Shown here: in pieces, positions 50,670-62,250 of the stretch
Numbering within the stretch: position 1 is the stretch's first letter
How the letters are laid out: each line of letters begins with the position of its first letter
From: Dolomedes plantarius
Taxonomy: Eukaryota; Arthropoda; Arachnida; Araneae; Dolomedidae
Assembly (NCBI GenBank): GCA_907164885.2
Contig: OU015496.1
Span: 110,344,707-110,408,706 of the forward strand
Direction of reading: 5' to 3'
Length of the DNA: 64,000 nt
The notes under the pieces: generated by a model
The model's input: only the letters and a program-made list of their open reading frames with translations
What the model was told of the DNA's origin: nothing
Database searches by the model: none
Made by a program: the position numbers and the translations under genes

Positions 50670-52637
50670 TAACAGAGTACGTTTTTAATTTAATAAATAG
50701 GTTGAAAAGATGTCGAGAAATAGCGATAACGCGAGTAGAGGAAATGCAAGGGAAAAGAAAAGTCTGGTACGATAAGAATGCCGTGAAACGGGAGTTCAAG
50801 GAAGGAGATTTAGTCTTAGTTTTGGCGACGACTCGACCTACTAAGCTTTCATTGAATTGGATAGGTCCTGCAAAGATTAGGAATAAAATATCGGAAACCA
50901 ATTATGTAGTAGAAATTCCTGGTAAGAAAAATAGGACTCAAATTTACCATATTAACATGCTAAAACCCTATTACACTAGACCCGAACATGTAAATTTGTT
51001 GAGTTATGAAGGCGATCTTGAAGTGAAGGAAGATCATGATTTAGATATCCCGTATTTAGAAAACAATCCTACGAATTTCGATTTTCGAGAATTAGTTAGA
51101 TTTAGTGAGCTAGAGAAAAATTTGACAGCTGGTCAAATTGACCAATTAAAAGAAGTATTGGATAGGTTTGCTTCGTGTTTTTCAAATGATCCTGGTACCA
51201 CAAATTTAGTAGAACACGACATTACTTTAATCAGCGATAAACCGATAAGATCAAAACCCTATCGCACTTCACAGAGACAAATGGAAATATTAAAATCAGA
51301 GATCCAAAAAATGTTACGGTTAAGCATTATCGAAGTAGGTGAGTCAGATTACACCTCACCGTTAATTTTAGTAGAGGCCCCAGGTAAAGACCCTAGACCA
51401 TGCGTAGATTACCGACGGCTGAATGAAATCATTAGGACAGAGTATTTCCCCCTTCCAAACATCGAAGAGCGAGTGGAAAAAGTATCATCGGCAAAATATA
51501 TTACAGTATTGGATTTGGCTAAGGGATATTGGCAGATTCCTTTAAGCGAAAAAGCGCAAAGATATGCTGCGTTCTGTACAACATTCGGAACTTTCAGATG
51601 TCTAAAAATGAGTTTCGGTTTAAAGAATGCACCATTTTTCTTTAGTAAACTTATGTCGGATGTATTAAAGGAAATGGAAGATTTTGCCGTCCCCTATTTA
51701 GATGACGTTGCTATATTTTCCGACACTTGGGAAGCCCATTTGAAACATATAAGTTTAGTTCTAGAGCGAATAAGAAGGGCGAATTTGAAAATCAAACCCG
51801 CTAAGTGTAAATTCGCGCAAAGCCATGTAAAGTATTTGGGTCATATCGTTGGGAATGGAGCGCGTACTCCAGCGGAGGCAAAAATTGAAAGTGTAAAAAG
51901 TTTCCCGACGCCGCGAACCAAGACTCAAATTCGTGCGTTTTTAGGATTAGCCGGATATTACTGCAGGTATATAAACAATTATTCCGTACTTGCAGCTCCG
52001 CTGACAGATGCATTGAAGGGCAGAGCTAGAAAAGGTGAAGTTTTTTGGACTGATGCATGCGAAAAAGCGTTCCGCGCATTGAAAAAGAGTCTTACGGATA
52101 AGCCCGTGTTACATGCCCCAAATTTCAATCGTGAATTTATCGTGCAAACCGATGCTTCGAATTCAGGAATAGGAGTAGTTTTGAGCCAAGAGTCAGAAAA
52201 CGGAGAAGAACACCCTATTCTATACCTGAGCAAAAAGTTTTCAGACGTTGAAAGACGTTACAGTACCACTGAGCGAGAATGCGCCAGTATAGTGTTTGCA
52301 ATAAAAAAATTACATTATTATTTGGATGGTCGAAATTTTACAATCATAACCAACCACAATCCTTTACGTTGGTTACGTACCAATGCCAGTTCAAACCCCC
52401 CGATTAATGCGCTGGGCACTTGCATTACAACCGTATGAATTTGAAGTAAAACATAAATCGGGCAGAAATCACAAGAATGCAGACAGTCTTAGCCGGGTAT
52501 GGTCCGACCCAAAAGAATTGGGTCAAACCACCGCAAACCCCTCTAGTGTTAGGGAAGAGAATTCGAACTCGATTTCCCCCCCTGTGGAAGGTATACTCAC
52601 GAATGATGTAAGCCTTGAAGAGATAAGAAGGCAATAG
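50666..52637 (+). pseudogene. Gypsy-2 reverse transcriptase and RNase H, frameshifted
   Basis: Follows ORF1 by a one-base shift at about 50666. Integrase C-terminal part (WYDKNAVKREFKEGDLVL), then RT with PLILVEAPGKDPRPCVDYRR, LDLAKGYWQIPL and VPYLDDVAIFSD (catalytic YLDD), RNase H with VQTDASNSGIG. The usual TDHNPL reads TNHNPL, replacing a conserved aspartate, and a second one-base shift at about 52381 follows directly; the shifted frame continues QTPRLMRWALALQPYEF and ends NADSLSRV plus a tail, with a stop at 52635-52637. Confidence 0.9.
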
Positions 52638-52920
52638 TACCTCATGTTTCTTATGTTATTTTGTTTAATGAATCATGCAATTGTGTATTTTTTGTCATAG
52701 TAAGAAGAAAACTTATGCGTTTATTTTGTTCTTGTAGTAGATAACTAAATACTTGTTATGTCGAGATATAACAACGTGAATGGTTGTATTCAAGGGTTTA
52801 GAAAGTATAAAATGTATGAGAATTTTGATTTTGCTGTATAAGAAGTTTTTTATGTTGTATGCTTATGTTTAGATAAAAGAGTAGATTTAAAGAATGTTAT
52901 ATGTTATACTTACTTGTTAA

Positions 52921-53241
52921 CCTTTTAACTGTCGTGCCCGATATAGTCTCGGGCAAGGCACTTGCGTTTCAAAATGTCGTGCTCGAGATAGTCTCGGGGT
53001 AGATTTTTTTTTCTTGCATCTTATTGTCAAACCCGAATCTATCTCGGGACAAGTTGATATGAGTGTTATTCAATAGATGGCAGCACTAATATTCTATACC
53101 ATATCTTGGGAGGTGAATTTTTGCGTTATTCAGTAGATGGCTGTTTATGTACGTTATTTTGTACTAAACATTTGATTTTTGCAATAAAAAAATTGACATT
53201 TTCTGTACCAAAATCATCAAAATAACTTGACAGTTAAAAGG
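52921..53241. mobile_element. piggyBac-like MITE, 321 bp
   Basis: TIR CCTTTTAACTGTC at the left and GACAGTTAAAAGG at the right, each next to TTAA (52917-52920, 53242-53245), the piggyBac target. Contains three short palindromes, CCCGATATAGTCTCGGG, CTCGAGATAGTCTCGGG and CCCGAATCTATCTCGGG, and two TAGATGGC motifs. No coding. Confidence 0.85.
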
Positions 53242-53512
53242 TTAATACTCAGTTATAATTGTATTAGACATGAAATGGAGTTATTGTATTAGACATGAAA
53301 TTAAGTGTTAGTTGAGGAATATGAGAAATTATGAAAATGTGTGTTTATTATCGTCTGTGAATTGGATTTCTCTCTAGCACTTTTCAGAAGGTCATAACGT
53401 TAAAAATGTTAACATTTTAAGACAAAATTATGGCTTTATACTTATATGCAATAACTCTGAATTTAAATGGAGTGTCTCTAGGATGGAATTTTTCAGAGGA
53501 AAAATTCTTATA

Positions 53513-53526
53513 CAGAGGGGAGGAGT
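53513..53526 (+). promoter_or_regulatory. Gypsy-2 polypurine tract
   Basis: AGAGGGGAGGAG directly precedes the 3' LTR (with a T or two between). Confidence 0.75.
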
Positions 53527-54107
53527 TGTGACGTTGTCTCCATTACTCCACGAACTTGTAATTATATAAGTCTGTGTTGCTCGTTCCTACCCCTCAGCAT
53601 GAACTTGTCATCTATCGGCGAAATGTTAAACTGAGCGGTCTCATAAACTCTCGGATAAGAGGCCATAGATTTTGTGTAATATGCGATTTCTGACGTTATA
53701 CAAGTAATAAATACCTGAGTGGTTCGAGGGCTCTCCAGAATTTTGACACTATAGCGACATGTGGAATCCCATAAACTTTGGACCCTTACGACCACTTAAA
53801 ACGCCGGAGAAAGCTTTTGAATTCGCCGACGTATAAAAGAAGACCCCCCCAATACGCCGGGGAGAGATCTGTTTTTGAGAGACGGAGAGAGCTGTTTTTG
53901 AGTGTGAGAGAGACGGAGCTCTCTGGTCCGAGAGGCCTTCTGTAGGCCAGAGTTGGCTGTGAACCCGAGCCGTCCTGACATCTCTAACATGTAAATTCTA
54001 ACTCGCTGTATATATTTGCTTTTTGTAGTTGTAGTTTGTAGTTGTTTAAGGTGGCGTAGTAAAGTAATTGAAGCGAAATGCTTGTCGTTATTACTACCTA
54101 TGTCACA
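53527..54107 (+). repeat. Gypsy-2 3' LTR (581 bp)
   Basis: Nearly identical to 46288-46868. Confidence 0.95.
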
Positions 54108-54112
54108 GACCC

Positions 54113-55108
54113 CCTCTAGCGCGAATGCACGATGCGATACGATCGGGCATTGAGTCATACAAGTTCTGTATGATGTCTTGAGACATTTCGTTCCATATTT
54201 GCTGTAACCTTGCCTCTAGTTCGTTCAAACTCGTGGGATGCCCAACTCGTCGTCCCAAATGATCCCAGATATGCTCGATTGGAGACAAATCTGGGGATCG
54301 GGCAGGCCAAGGAAGGGTAGTAACAGTGCGGAGACAGTCTTGTGGTATGAGGCCGAGCATTGTCTTGTTGAAAAATGGCTCCTGGGAGCCGTTGCATGAG
54401 TGGCAACAGATGTGGTTGCAGGATTTCATGAACATACCGCTGGGCTGTCATGGTGCCAAGGAACAATACTAGGGGTGACCGTGTATTATAGGCAATGGCA
54501 CCCCATACCATCACACCAGCTGTGGGAGCGATGTGTCGCTGTACAGCAAAGGCAGGATTGAAGCGTTCACCACGGGCTCTCCACACACGAACACGATTGT
54601 CATCACTGCCGAGATTGAATCTGGATTCGTCGCTAAAGACGACCTGGTTCCATTCCGCTGCAGTCCAGTTTCCTCGTGCGCGGCTAAACTCCAAACGGAG
54701 GCGTCGATGGGTGGGCGTCAAGGGCAGCACACGTAATGGGCGCCGCGATACCAACTGTCTTTCAGCCAGGCGCCTTCGTATGGTTCGAGAAGACACAGAG
54801 GCCCCTAGTGAAGGTGCTACCTGTGCCTGGATGGCGGCCGATGAAGCAGTTGGCTGTACGCGTGCATTTCTTACGATGTGGCGGTCTTCTCGACGACTGG
54901 TCTGTCGAGGGCGTCCTGAGCCTGGTCTTCGTGTACATGACATCTCTCGGGTACACTGGTCCCAACACCTCCTCACAACACAATCAGAGCGGCCAAATTG
55001 ACGAGCTACTCGCCTAGCTGACCACCCAGCTTCCATCATCCCGACGATTCTCCCCCTCTCAAACTGCGACAACTGCTTATATTGTCTTCGAACACGGCGT
55101 AATGGCAT
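54113..55108 (-). pseudogene. Tc1-type transposase, one frameshift
   Basis: Starts MPLRRVRRQYKQLSQFERGR at 55108. Paired helix-turn-helix region (GWSARRVARQFGRSDCVV; SSRTIRRRLAERQL) with a GRPR-like RPGSGRPRQTS between. Catalytic DD34E: FSDESRF, QQDNARPHT and, after a frameshift near 54350, SPDLSPIEHIWDHLGRR. The last codons beyond RARGG continue across Gypsy-2 to a TAA near 46272. One frameshift and the retrotransposon insertion are the only obvious defects. Confidence 0.92.
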
Positions 55109-55342
55109 GTCTATCTCAGCTCTTCCTTTGTAAATGATTCAGCACACTCAAACAAGCTTTGGTTACCTGTTTTATACTCCACAGAGTACGATGTTCAACG
55201 CCCTCTACCGGCTATACGTAATGCGCAATCACGCTGCATTTCTAATCATTTGCATATCTCCCCGACATGTACCTTCATTGCAAGTTTCGTTACGATCCCG
55301 CAATTATTTCTTGGTGTGCTAATTTTTTTGTCCATGAGTGTA

Positions 55343-56210
55343 TATGCTGGATAAAATTAATTTTCACATACATTTTACCAATACAACATTGAAAAAATTA
55401 AGATAAATTTTTACCTCTCTTCTTAACCACACAGCAAACAATATTTTCTCAGTTAAAGTCTAATTAATGCCGAAGAATCAAAAGCACAACAGTTTGTAAA
55501 TGTACGTTTGTCAACATAAAGCTTTTTATTAGCAAAATATTTTTCATAAAGAAACCAACACTTTAATAATTTTAGACAATATTTATAACCCCACGAATAT
55601 TAAAAAATACAAATGTTTGTACAAAATATCAACCCTACTAATGCTTTTGTATCTACTGAACATAACAGTATCTATATAATTCAAGTTGCTAAGCCGATTC
55701 TTTGGGCAGTCCGTGAGAGAAAACTACTGCATCAATTTATTTCATTTTGATCTTAAACAAAAGATTTTAATCTATAGATGTGTCAAATTTGGTTTTTGTA
55801 ACCGCAATCTCTATTAATTACTGATAATTTATAATCAAAAATTGCTTTCTGTGCATGTTCAGTGATATGTTTAAATCTGGCGTTAGATACTCACTAAGCA
55901 TAACCACGGCTGCATAAACACGTTAATTTGTTTATTCCGAGAAATCTCTCTAGCGCCCACTCTGCCATTTTTACTTTTAATTATGTTTGTAAGATATAGA
56001 ACTAAACCTGAAGAAATTGTTTATTTTTCACCTTTGAGTAACCCTATTTCTTTTTATTAGGTTCAATAGTAATATTTTTAAGTGTATCTCTCTATTCTTA
56101 ATATTATGATTTTCAACATTTGATAATGTGTTGAGTACAATTTGTGCATTAGTACATTTATTTACTATCCAGCCTCATGTTTTGACGGGTACCAACTAGT
56201 TATGATTTAA
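55343..56210. other. AT-rich stretch with no recognised gene
   Basis: Only very short frames. No TIR, LTR or RNA signal that I can support. Confidence 0.6.
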
Positions 56211-56709
56211 AGGAGAGGTGTCCTACCCGTGGCCCGCGGGACGCATGCGGCCCAGAAAAAAAAAACTGAAAGCGAAAAAAAATATCGATAGCCCGCCACG
56301 GAGGACGATGACAGGCGGCCATTACAGATCCCGCTTTGTTCATTCAACAAATCGACAATATATCATTTGAAATATCTTTAATTCTATACGCAATTCCGTA
56401 AGTAATTTCTATTTCATTACAAAAATGAAATGTGATGTTTTTACACATTTAACATTTCATATTTGCAATGATGTTAACTGCCAAAAAATCGAAACCATTT
56501 TCTAAAGCCGACTTTATTAAGGAATGCACGGAAATCGTGGCAGATAAAATTTGCCCTGATAAGGAAGATGATATCTAAAATCAGTTTGTCTCAAACACTT
56601 TCCAGGAGAATTGACGAACTTGGGAAATATATCGGAAACGACTTAAAAAGTAAAACTTCTAGTTTTAAGTGTTATTCTTTGTCGATAAATGAAAGAACTG
56701 ACCAGCAGC
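56211..56709 (+). pseudogene. hAT element: left end and transposase N-terminal fragment
   Basis: Starts with a hAT-style terminus: GAGGTGTCCTACCCGTGG followed by CCCGCGGGACGCATGCGGCCC. About 250 bp in, degenerate coding matches the start of a GTF2IRD2/ZBED-like hAT transposase: KPFSKADFIKECTEIVADKI and, in another frame, ISLSQTLSRRIDELG...SLSINERTD. It stops at about 56703, where a G-run block begins, and the same transposase resumes at about 63076. Confidence 0.7.
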
Positions 56710-56883
56710 GTACACAGAAATTTTCAAAGGGGGGGGGGGGAGGTATAGTCCAGTCAAATTAGGTTTTTATTTCGCATTAAATGAAGGGCTTGAGATTTTT
56801 TCAGGAATGTGTAGGGGTTGGTCCCCTGAACAACGCCTAATAAAGTCCCCTCGATTTCAGGCGCGGCGGGGGTTGGGGTCCAA
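56703..56883. other. G-run block, likely end of a hAT-type MITE
   Basis: Begins CAGCGTACACAGAAATTTTC with a long G run, the same texture as MITE ends elsewhere here, but no TSD or second end is found. Confidence 0.4.
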
Positions 56884-57467
56884 ATGTCACTCTTTTCAGT
56901 TTTCGGCATTTATCTCAAAACGGTGCGTCGCACAGAAAATTGTCAAATTCAAAAATTAAAGCTTATAAAATTCCCTTCCAAATGGTACATCCATGTTTGT
57001 ACTCAAGTGTTACCGTTTTCGAGATATGAGCCGTTGAATATGAAAATTTTTCAAAAAAAGTGGTAGCGGTTCAGGTATCTCGTCAAACTTCCTCTTCTAA
57101 CTCTTTCCCCTTCCATTTCTCAGAAAACTCGTGATAAAAAAAATTTGTAGAGCGAAAGATTTCCTTCAAAAATGTATATAGTTATGCTAATTTATCTTCA
57201 CCAGGTAAATAGTAAGAGCGTTTTGAAGTTTAGGGGTACTTTTCAACATTTTGCTAGTAAAATGCTCGTCACTCAAGTTTCGTTTCCAATGTCTGTAACT
57301 CTCTTAATCACTTTGTATGCTGTTTAATTAGATACGTATAGTATTCATAACTCATATAAATAATAAATTATGTATACCTGTACGTATAATGTATATCTCA
57401 TAATATACAGAAGAACACTTGTAGTACAAAGGAGAAAGTATGAAAACAAACCAAAATATATAAAAGT
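56884..57467 (+). repeat. Left arm of the 0.6-kb inverted repeat
   Basis: Inverted partner of 62446-63080. Contains an internal inverted pair, CTCAAAACGGT and ACCGTTTTCGAGATA, about 100 bp apart. Confidence 0.85.
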
Positions 57468-57488
57468 GTCACTTTAGCTCAGATCATT

Positions 57489-57833
57489 TTGGAAAATTTA
57501 GATATCACACCATATGAAAAAGAAGTAGTTCACTTACTTCAGACCTCGGTAGAAATTACTCCACAACACATTTCCACAAATACCTCCCTTGCCAGCATTC
57601 AGTGGAAATTGAGCAACGAATTGTCACGTCTCAAAGGTAATGGGCCAACAGCAGCTTTGTGGGTCCAGTACTTTGAAATGGTGGTGTTGATGAAAAAATT
57701 CATTGCAGCACAGCGCAACTGGGAAGATCATATGACATGCGCCCAACTGATGATACCTTACTTCCATGCCAGCGGTCATTTTCATTATGCAAAGTGTACT
57801 CACCTATACTGTAAAGAATTCGCCGAATGGTAG
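57489..57833 (+). pseudogene. Large uncharacterised family, C-terminal half, piece 1
   Basis: 114 codons, starting MENLDITPYEKEVVHLLQ and including RLKGNGPTAALWVQYFEMVV and IPYFHASGHFHYAKCTHLYC. From memory this is the middle of the same protein whose N-terminal half is at 252-2258 (it would follow the GHAYARA region). A 0.9-kb insertion at 57834 cuts it after EFAEW. Confidence 0.7.
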
Positions 57834-58765
57834 CGAAAAGAAATCAGCGATACAATCTAATAATATTTAAAATGAACGATTTATTTACAAGATGATTGAA
57901 TCGATGAAAATTATGAAAATTACAGGAGCGATGCTCTCTAATGCTCTGCGGATATGCAAGTCAGCTACCACACCTCAGTTTATATTAGATGTCTAACTGC
58001 ACTCAGGCACTAAAGTTCTTTAGAACGTGCGCGGGAACTCAGGATGCGTCACGATCACTTCTGCGAGAATTCAAGTTCACAGAAACTCAACAATTGCCCA
58101 AATCCTTCTGGAATCATAAAACAAGCTATGTCAGATACTGGAGGTCGAAAGGAAGTCAATAAAACTCTTCGCCTATCACAAGGACTTATCGAGAATTTAA
58201 ATTCTGGCTGCGAGGCCTGAGTAGCACTTCTTAGATTGAGATCCTAAACTCAGCCTTCAATATACTTCTGCCCGAAGTAAGTAGACGAGGTGTCGAACGA
58301 TTCTTCTCCGAATCGAAAGTAAAACACTTCGAAAACACAGGCGAAAGTATCACGCCTCACCGAGGACTTGAAACGAAGTCACGGCTGCAATTGCCGGAGT
58401 ATCAAGTCTCAGCGTGAGAACTCAGAGCTAATTGAATTTTTTAACTCTCGTAGCAACACACTTTCAATTTAGCGCTGGTATCGCTCTAAATTTAAAAGGG
58501 CTCGAATTGGCGCCTTTTAAAAGTGACCTCATTTCTCTTGAGTTTTATTGGTCTAGCATCAACAGCTGGCGCCTTTAAAAGTGACCTCATTTCTCTGGAG
58601 TTTGATTGGTCTAGCGTCAACAGCTGTTTGGGTCCGCCCGCAGGTTCACTGTTGCTTTTTCCTGGAACGTGCATGAAAAGAAGGGGGTCTTGTTCTTTAA
58701 GGTTGTGAGAATCAATGGATTCTTCACAATATGTACAACACATGCTGGGACTAACAACTCGCCAC
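57834..58765. other. 0.93-kb insertion of unknown type in the large-family gene
   Basis: Moderately GC-richer than its surroundings and non-coding; composition and lack of frames suggest a solo LTR, but I find neither paired ends nor a convincing TSD. Contains a tandem duplication at 58509-58625. Confidence 0.45.
58509..58625 (+). repeat. 59-bp tandem duplication
   Basis: Two adjacent copies of GGCGCCTTT...AAAAGTGACCTCATTTCTC...GGTCTAGC-TCAACAGCT with about four differences. Confidence 0.85.
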
Positions 58766-59980
58766 CTTCAACTTAAACAGGATTTTATAGATCGTGGATA
58801 CTTCAACTGGAACACCAATGGCTGGTGTGTGGTCTGACATGGCAATTGAGGTGACACTCATGTGTGACATGAAGAATGAAGGAGAATTAACACGTGGGAG
58901 AGGCTTTAGTGATTCGGTGTTGGCGGAATGGGTTGGGGGAGCACGCACAGCTACAGCAATATGTAGTTCCCTTGAGATGTTTTGTGGCGTTCATACTGCA
59001 AGAGGAGAACAACATGTTGATTTTCGAGCATCACGCATAACCAGAGATGATCTAGACAGAAGGAAGCTTGTTCAATGGTTGGCTTATCACCCGCCTTTTG
59101 CTGAACGTAATTGTTTGATGTCACTTTCAACGGGAGTAATTGGAACATGTAACGTCAACTGCTACCAAGCCTTGGAAATTGGAACCCGCACAATGAGCAC
59201 TTTTGTTGGAATGAATTTCTCAGAAGTGAAACAATCCAAGAAGGACTCAGTCGTTCCTTTAGCTGCGATGAGCAATATGATCAAAGTTAATGATGAGGTA
59301 GTGGTGGTAGAGCCTCTTGTGACATTTCAAAAACTCTGATCACCAAGAAGAAAGAAGGGGATGTAGAAGAGTTGCTAACGTACTAGTTAGCCCCATACCC
59401 TATGTCTCTATTCGCCGAGGGGATAATGAGAAAAATCAAAAAGTCAGCACTGTATGATGCTTTCCCAAAATGTAATCAACTGATCAATATGAAGAACAGT
59501 TTCACGGTAATCGATGACGACTTCCTGCTTCATAGAGTAAAGTGGAACACCAACACCACCTTCGCCTCCATCTGCGATCAATATGTATTGTACATAATCA
59601 ACCATTACGACAGCAGTTCAGCTGTGGTTTTTGATGGTTATGAAGACACGAACTCGACGGAAAGAGACGAACAACATCGGAGAGCATCAAGTAAAACATA
59701 AGTGGATATTGACTTCAATAAGAACATGGTGGCTACTGTTAATAAGGAAAACTTCCTTTCAAATGAAAGGAACAAAACCAAGCTCATTACTATGTTAGTT
59801 CAGACCTTGGGTGCAAGAGGTATACAGTCTACTACAGCCAGAGGAGATGCTGACTGCAGTATTGTCAGAGGTGGGTGGAAAAACACCTCTCATTCAACTC
59901 TGGTGATAGTAGATAGGTAAGACCTGCTCGTCTTACTTGTTGCACTCACCTTGTCGTGGGGAGTTTTTCGGTGCTTTCTG
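58766..59980 (+). pseudogene. Large uncharacterised family, C-terminal half, pieces 2-4 (PIN/FEN-like end)
   Basis: Resumes near 58770 (DFIDRGYFNW) and continues GVWSDMAIEVTLM, GELTRGRGFSDSVLAEWVGG, EQHVDFRASRI and SLSTGVIGTCNVNCYQALEIG (to 59339). After a break it carries IKKSALYDAF, DDDFLLHRVKWN and AVVFDGYEDTNSTE(R) (59402-59701), then NKENFLSNERNKTKLITMLV, ARGDADCSIV and VDR-DLLVLLVAL (59702-59980). The LLHRVKW, VFDGY and DADCSIV...DLLVLL stations resemble the acidic positions of PIN/FEN-type nucleases (inference). Stops at 59337 and 59700 and frameshifts make it non-functional. Confidence 0.7.
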
Positions 59981-61700
59981 TAATGTAAAACTTGTAAGAG
60001 TCTCTGGAAAGGATCATCTATAAGGACGAATAGCTAGAGTTCTGTAAGAGATGGTGTAGGGACCAACTATATATTTATATGAAGTTGAAGATGATATTAA
60101 ACAGTTCTCCAGTGACGTGAGGAATTATCCGTTGATGAGGAACTTACGTGCAAACAGAAATGTTCCTTAGTCTCACTATACGCAATCGCAACAGTTCGTG
60201 GAGAGGAGCCTAGTTTGTTAACTATGTGGAGACATCCTCAGTAAAGTTTAATTCAACATCTACAAAGAACTCAAGCGGAGAAATTCTGGGGAGGTAGCGA
60301 TACCAGTTCATCAGATGTAGATTCTAGAAGAATTATCTGGAGGAGGTGAATATAAAAAAAATCAGCAGGATATGAAGACTTCGAATTACCGGAATGTCAG
60401 CAATGTAGATGCTTCAACGAACTACTGAAAAAATTAACCTCAGTTTGTCCGAGTCGATACCTGCTTAATAGTGGAGTGCGTTTACCAACAATAGCCACAG
60501 GAACATCACCGTCAACATCTTAAATAAAGCTGAAAGCAGCTGGTGAACTAAATAATCTGCCAAGACTTCTTTTTTAAATAAAAAATTATTTATTCTGTGT
60601 CAGCAAACATGGAGCCGGTCTTGATTACAAGTGATGTACTATATACACAGTAAAAGATGAGTTCGAAGCTTACATGAGCTCATATGTTCGATGACCGTTC
60701 AGGTCTAAAGTAATACAGCAAATGGTATGATAAAAATAGCCCCCCGATACAGTCGAGGCCAGGGCCAAGAACTGAAGGGGTGCTTAAACGTATACAATTT
60801 TAAAGAGAAACTTCTCTCTTGGGAAAATATGGATCACTGATATTTTTCTTCATCGCTGGACAGAAGTGCAAACAAGGAGAGCGAGAGTTACAATAATTTT
60901 AAAATTACCGCCAAGCGAAGCGAGCATAGGGAAATACCCGAGAGGAAGCCTACAGGAGCGGCGCAGACGAAGAGCGCGTTGTGCAGGGAGCCGGTTAGAT
61001 TAGAAAGGGCGATTCACCGCCAAAAATGAAGGAAAACTTGCGCCAAGCAGGCGAAGGAAGCGGCGAGCACAAACCTCATTGGTCAAGCGAGAGATGACGT
61101 AGGAATGCGCCAAATTTTAATTGGATGAAGTATAGACAGAGAAGAGCCAGGCGAGATTTTCCCACGTGGCTGACTCAAACGCCCGCCGAAAGATGTTATC
61201 TGGGAAAATTGGAGACAGACCGTCTGCCGTTATTGTTAGCGACAGCCAATTTACGGTGCAATTAAAGTACCCCCAAAGGAGCGTAAATACCGGATAGATA
61301 TATCCGATGCTTTTGAAAAGGGGATCATACACAGAAATGCAATTTTACTTGACCACGGGGCAGCGTTTCGAGAAACGAACAGCTTTTAATAGGCTATTTT
61401 CCCATGCAGATGAGCAGATGTGGCGATTTAAAATAGATTGTTCCCAGAACATCAAAATGGCTTAGAGATAAGATTCCGAGACCTCCCATAAGACAAACTT
61501 GCTAATAACTTAAGCAATCAAATTACAATTCGGAAACTTAGCAAATAACTTATTCTTAATTTCTTTAAGTAACATTTAACGTTAAAAATTGAAACACAAG
61601 GACTATAACGAAATTCCTCGTTATACACCCCACGAGACACGAATGTGTTTTTCATGAAGGCCGGACGGGGCAACACAGAAGATAGGCTCTACTCTTCCCA
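59981..61700. other. Unassigned 1.7-kb stretch within the large-family gene
   Basis: No frame of note. A SINE-head-like GGACGAATAGCTAGAG lies near 60027, shared with 13841. A GC-richer part (about 60900-61280) resembles LTR or promoter sequence in texture but lacks a partner. Confidence 0.45.
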
Positions 61701-61707
61701 GCATCTT

Positions 61708-61986
61708 CGGGTCTTATTGTTCCATCCATAGTTTCTCAGGATCTGACACTACGTCAGCGATTTATGGTAAAAGCAAAGCAGCAATAGTACAATGTTTCCA
61801 GCGGTATGCCAATGAAACAACAAACATCGCCAAAGTGTTTTATGACTCCAAATCTTCACCAGGAGACATTGCTGGAGCTGAGGAACGAATGTTCCTGCTC
61901 ATGTTCCAGGCCCCGCCAAATGATCATGATCTCAATCACCACACGTACCTTTCATTTTTCTTTGCTCGTACTGACCCCATTAAGTA
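61708..61986 (+). pseudogene. Large uncharacterised family, C-terminal half, piece 5
   Basis: Open frame of about 90 codons with HSFSGSDTTSAIYGKSKAAI, KVFYDSKSSPGDIAGAEERM and MFQAPPNDHDLNHHTYLSFF, ending TAA. The H-x-FSG(C/S)DTTSA(I/F)-G motif is the hallmark I remember from the C-terminal end of this family, just after the nuclease-like part. An acidic tail-like DSEDSDLFETFSEVSD near 62280-62330 may be the protein's true end after a Tc1 fragment insertion. Confidence 0.7.
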
Positions 61987-62032
61987 AATTTAATAATTTA
62001 TATAATTCATTAATATTCATTAATACGTTATA

Positions 62033-62250
62033 CACTATCTGGCCAAAAGTATCCGGACACCCCCCCCCCTAAAGAAGTGGATCTAGCAGGTGACATAATT
62101 TGATGCGTAACCGAAAGCTATAAAAGTATTGGTAGTGGTTTGTCAGGTCATATTTATGCGTTTGTGAGACGATGAGTAAGTCAAAGGAGCTTAGTGACAT
62201 TGATCGTGGCATTATAGTGGGATTTCACCTTTGTAGGAAAACAGTTCGTG
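62033..62250 (+). mobile_element. Truncated Tc1-type element
   Basis: Begins CACTATCTGGCCAAAAGTATC after TA, a classic Tc1-like end. A transposase start at 62172 reads MSKSKELSDIDRGIIVGFHL, then the element stops at about 62250. Inserted in the large-family gene. Confidence 0.8.

Larger units (their letters stand above)
46288..54107 (+). mobile_element. Gypsy-2: Ty3/gypsy LTR retrotransposon
   Basis: 581-bp LTRs starting TGTGACGTTGTCTCC, with a 5-bp TSD GACCC (46283-46287, 54108-54112). The LTRs differ by about one base (ctacctaCgtcaca versus ctacctaTgtcaca), so insertion is recent. gag-pol has two single-base frameshifts. A piggyBac-like MITE sits in its 3' untranslated part. Confidence 0.95.
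46114..55340 (-). mobile_element. Tc1-type transposon, split by Gypsy-2
   Basis: Ends CACTCATGGACAAAAAAATT and its reverse complement, flanked by TA on each side (46112-46113, 55341-55342). TIR about 34 bp. Without Gypsy-2 and one TSD copy it is about 1.40 kb, normal for Tc1. It encodes a DD34E transposase on the minus strand. Confidence 0.93.

Noticed and set aside
50660..50705. Programmed -1 frameshift between Gypsy-2 ORF1 and ORF2
   Set aside because: The sequence at the shift (GGTGACTAG) is not a slippery heptamer, the position is inside integrase rather than at a domain boundary, and Gypsy-1 has a single frame; a one-base deletion is simpler.
54495..55017. Plus-strand frames of 67-168 codons opposite the Tc1 transposase
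   Set aside because: They are antisense shadows of the GC-rich transposase coding sequence.
57834..58765. Solo LTR
   Set aside because: Size and texture fit, but I found no matching LTR in the window and no convincing TSD, so it is left as an insertion of unknown type.
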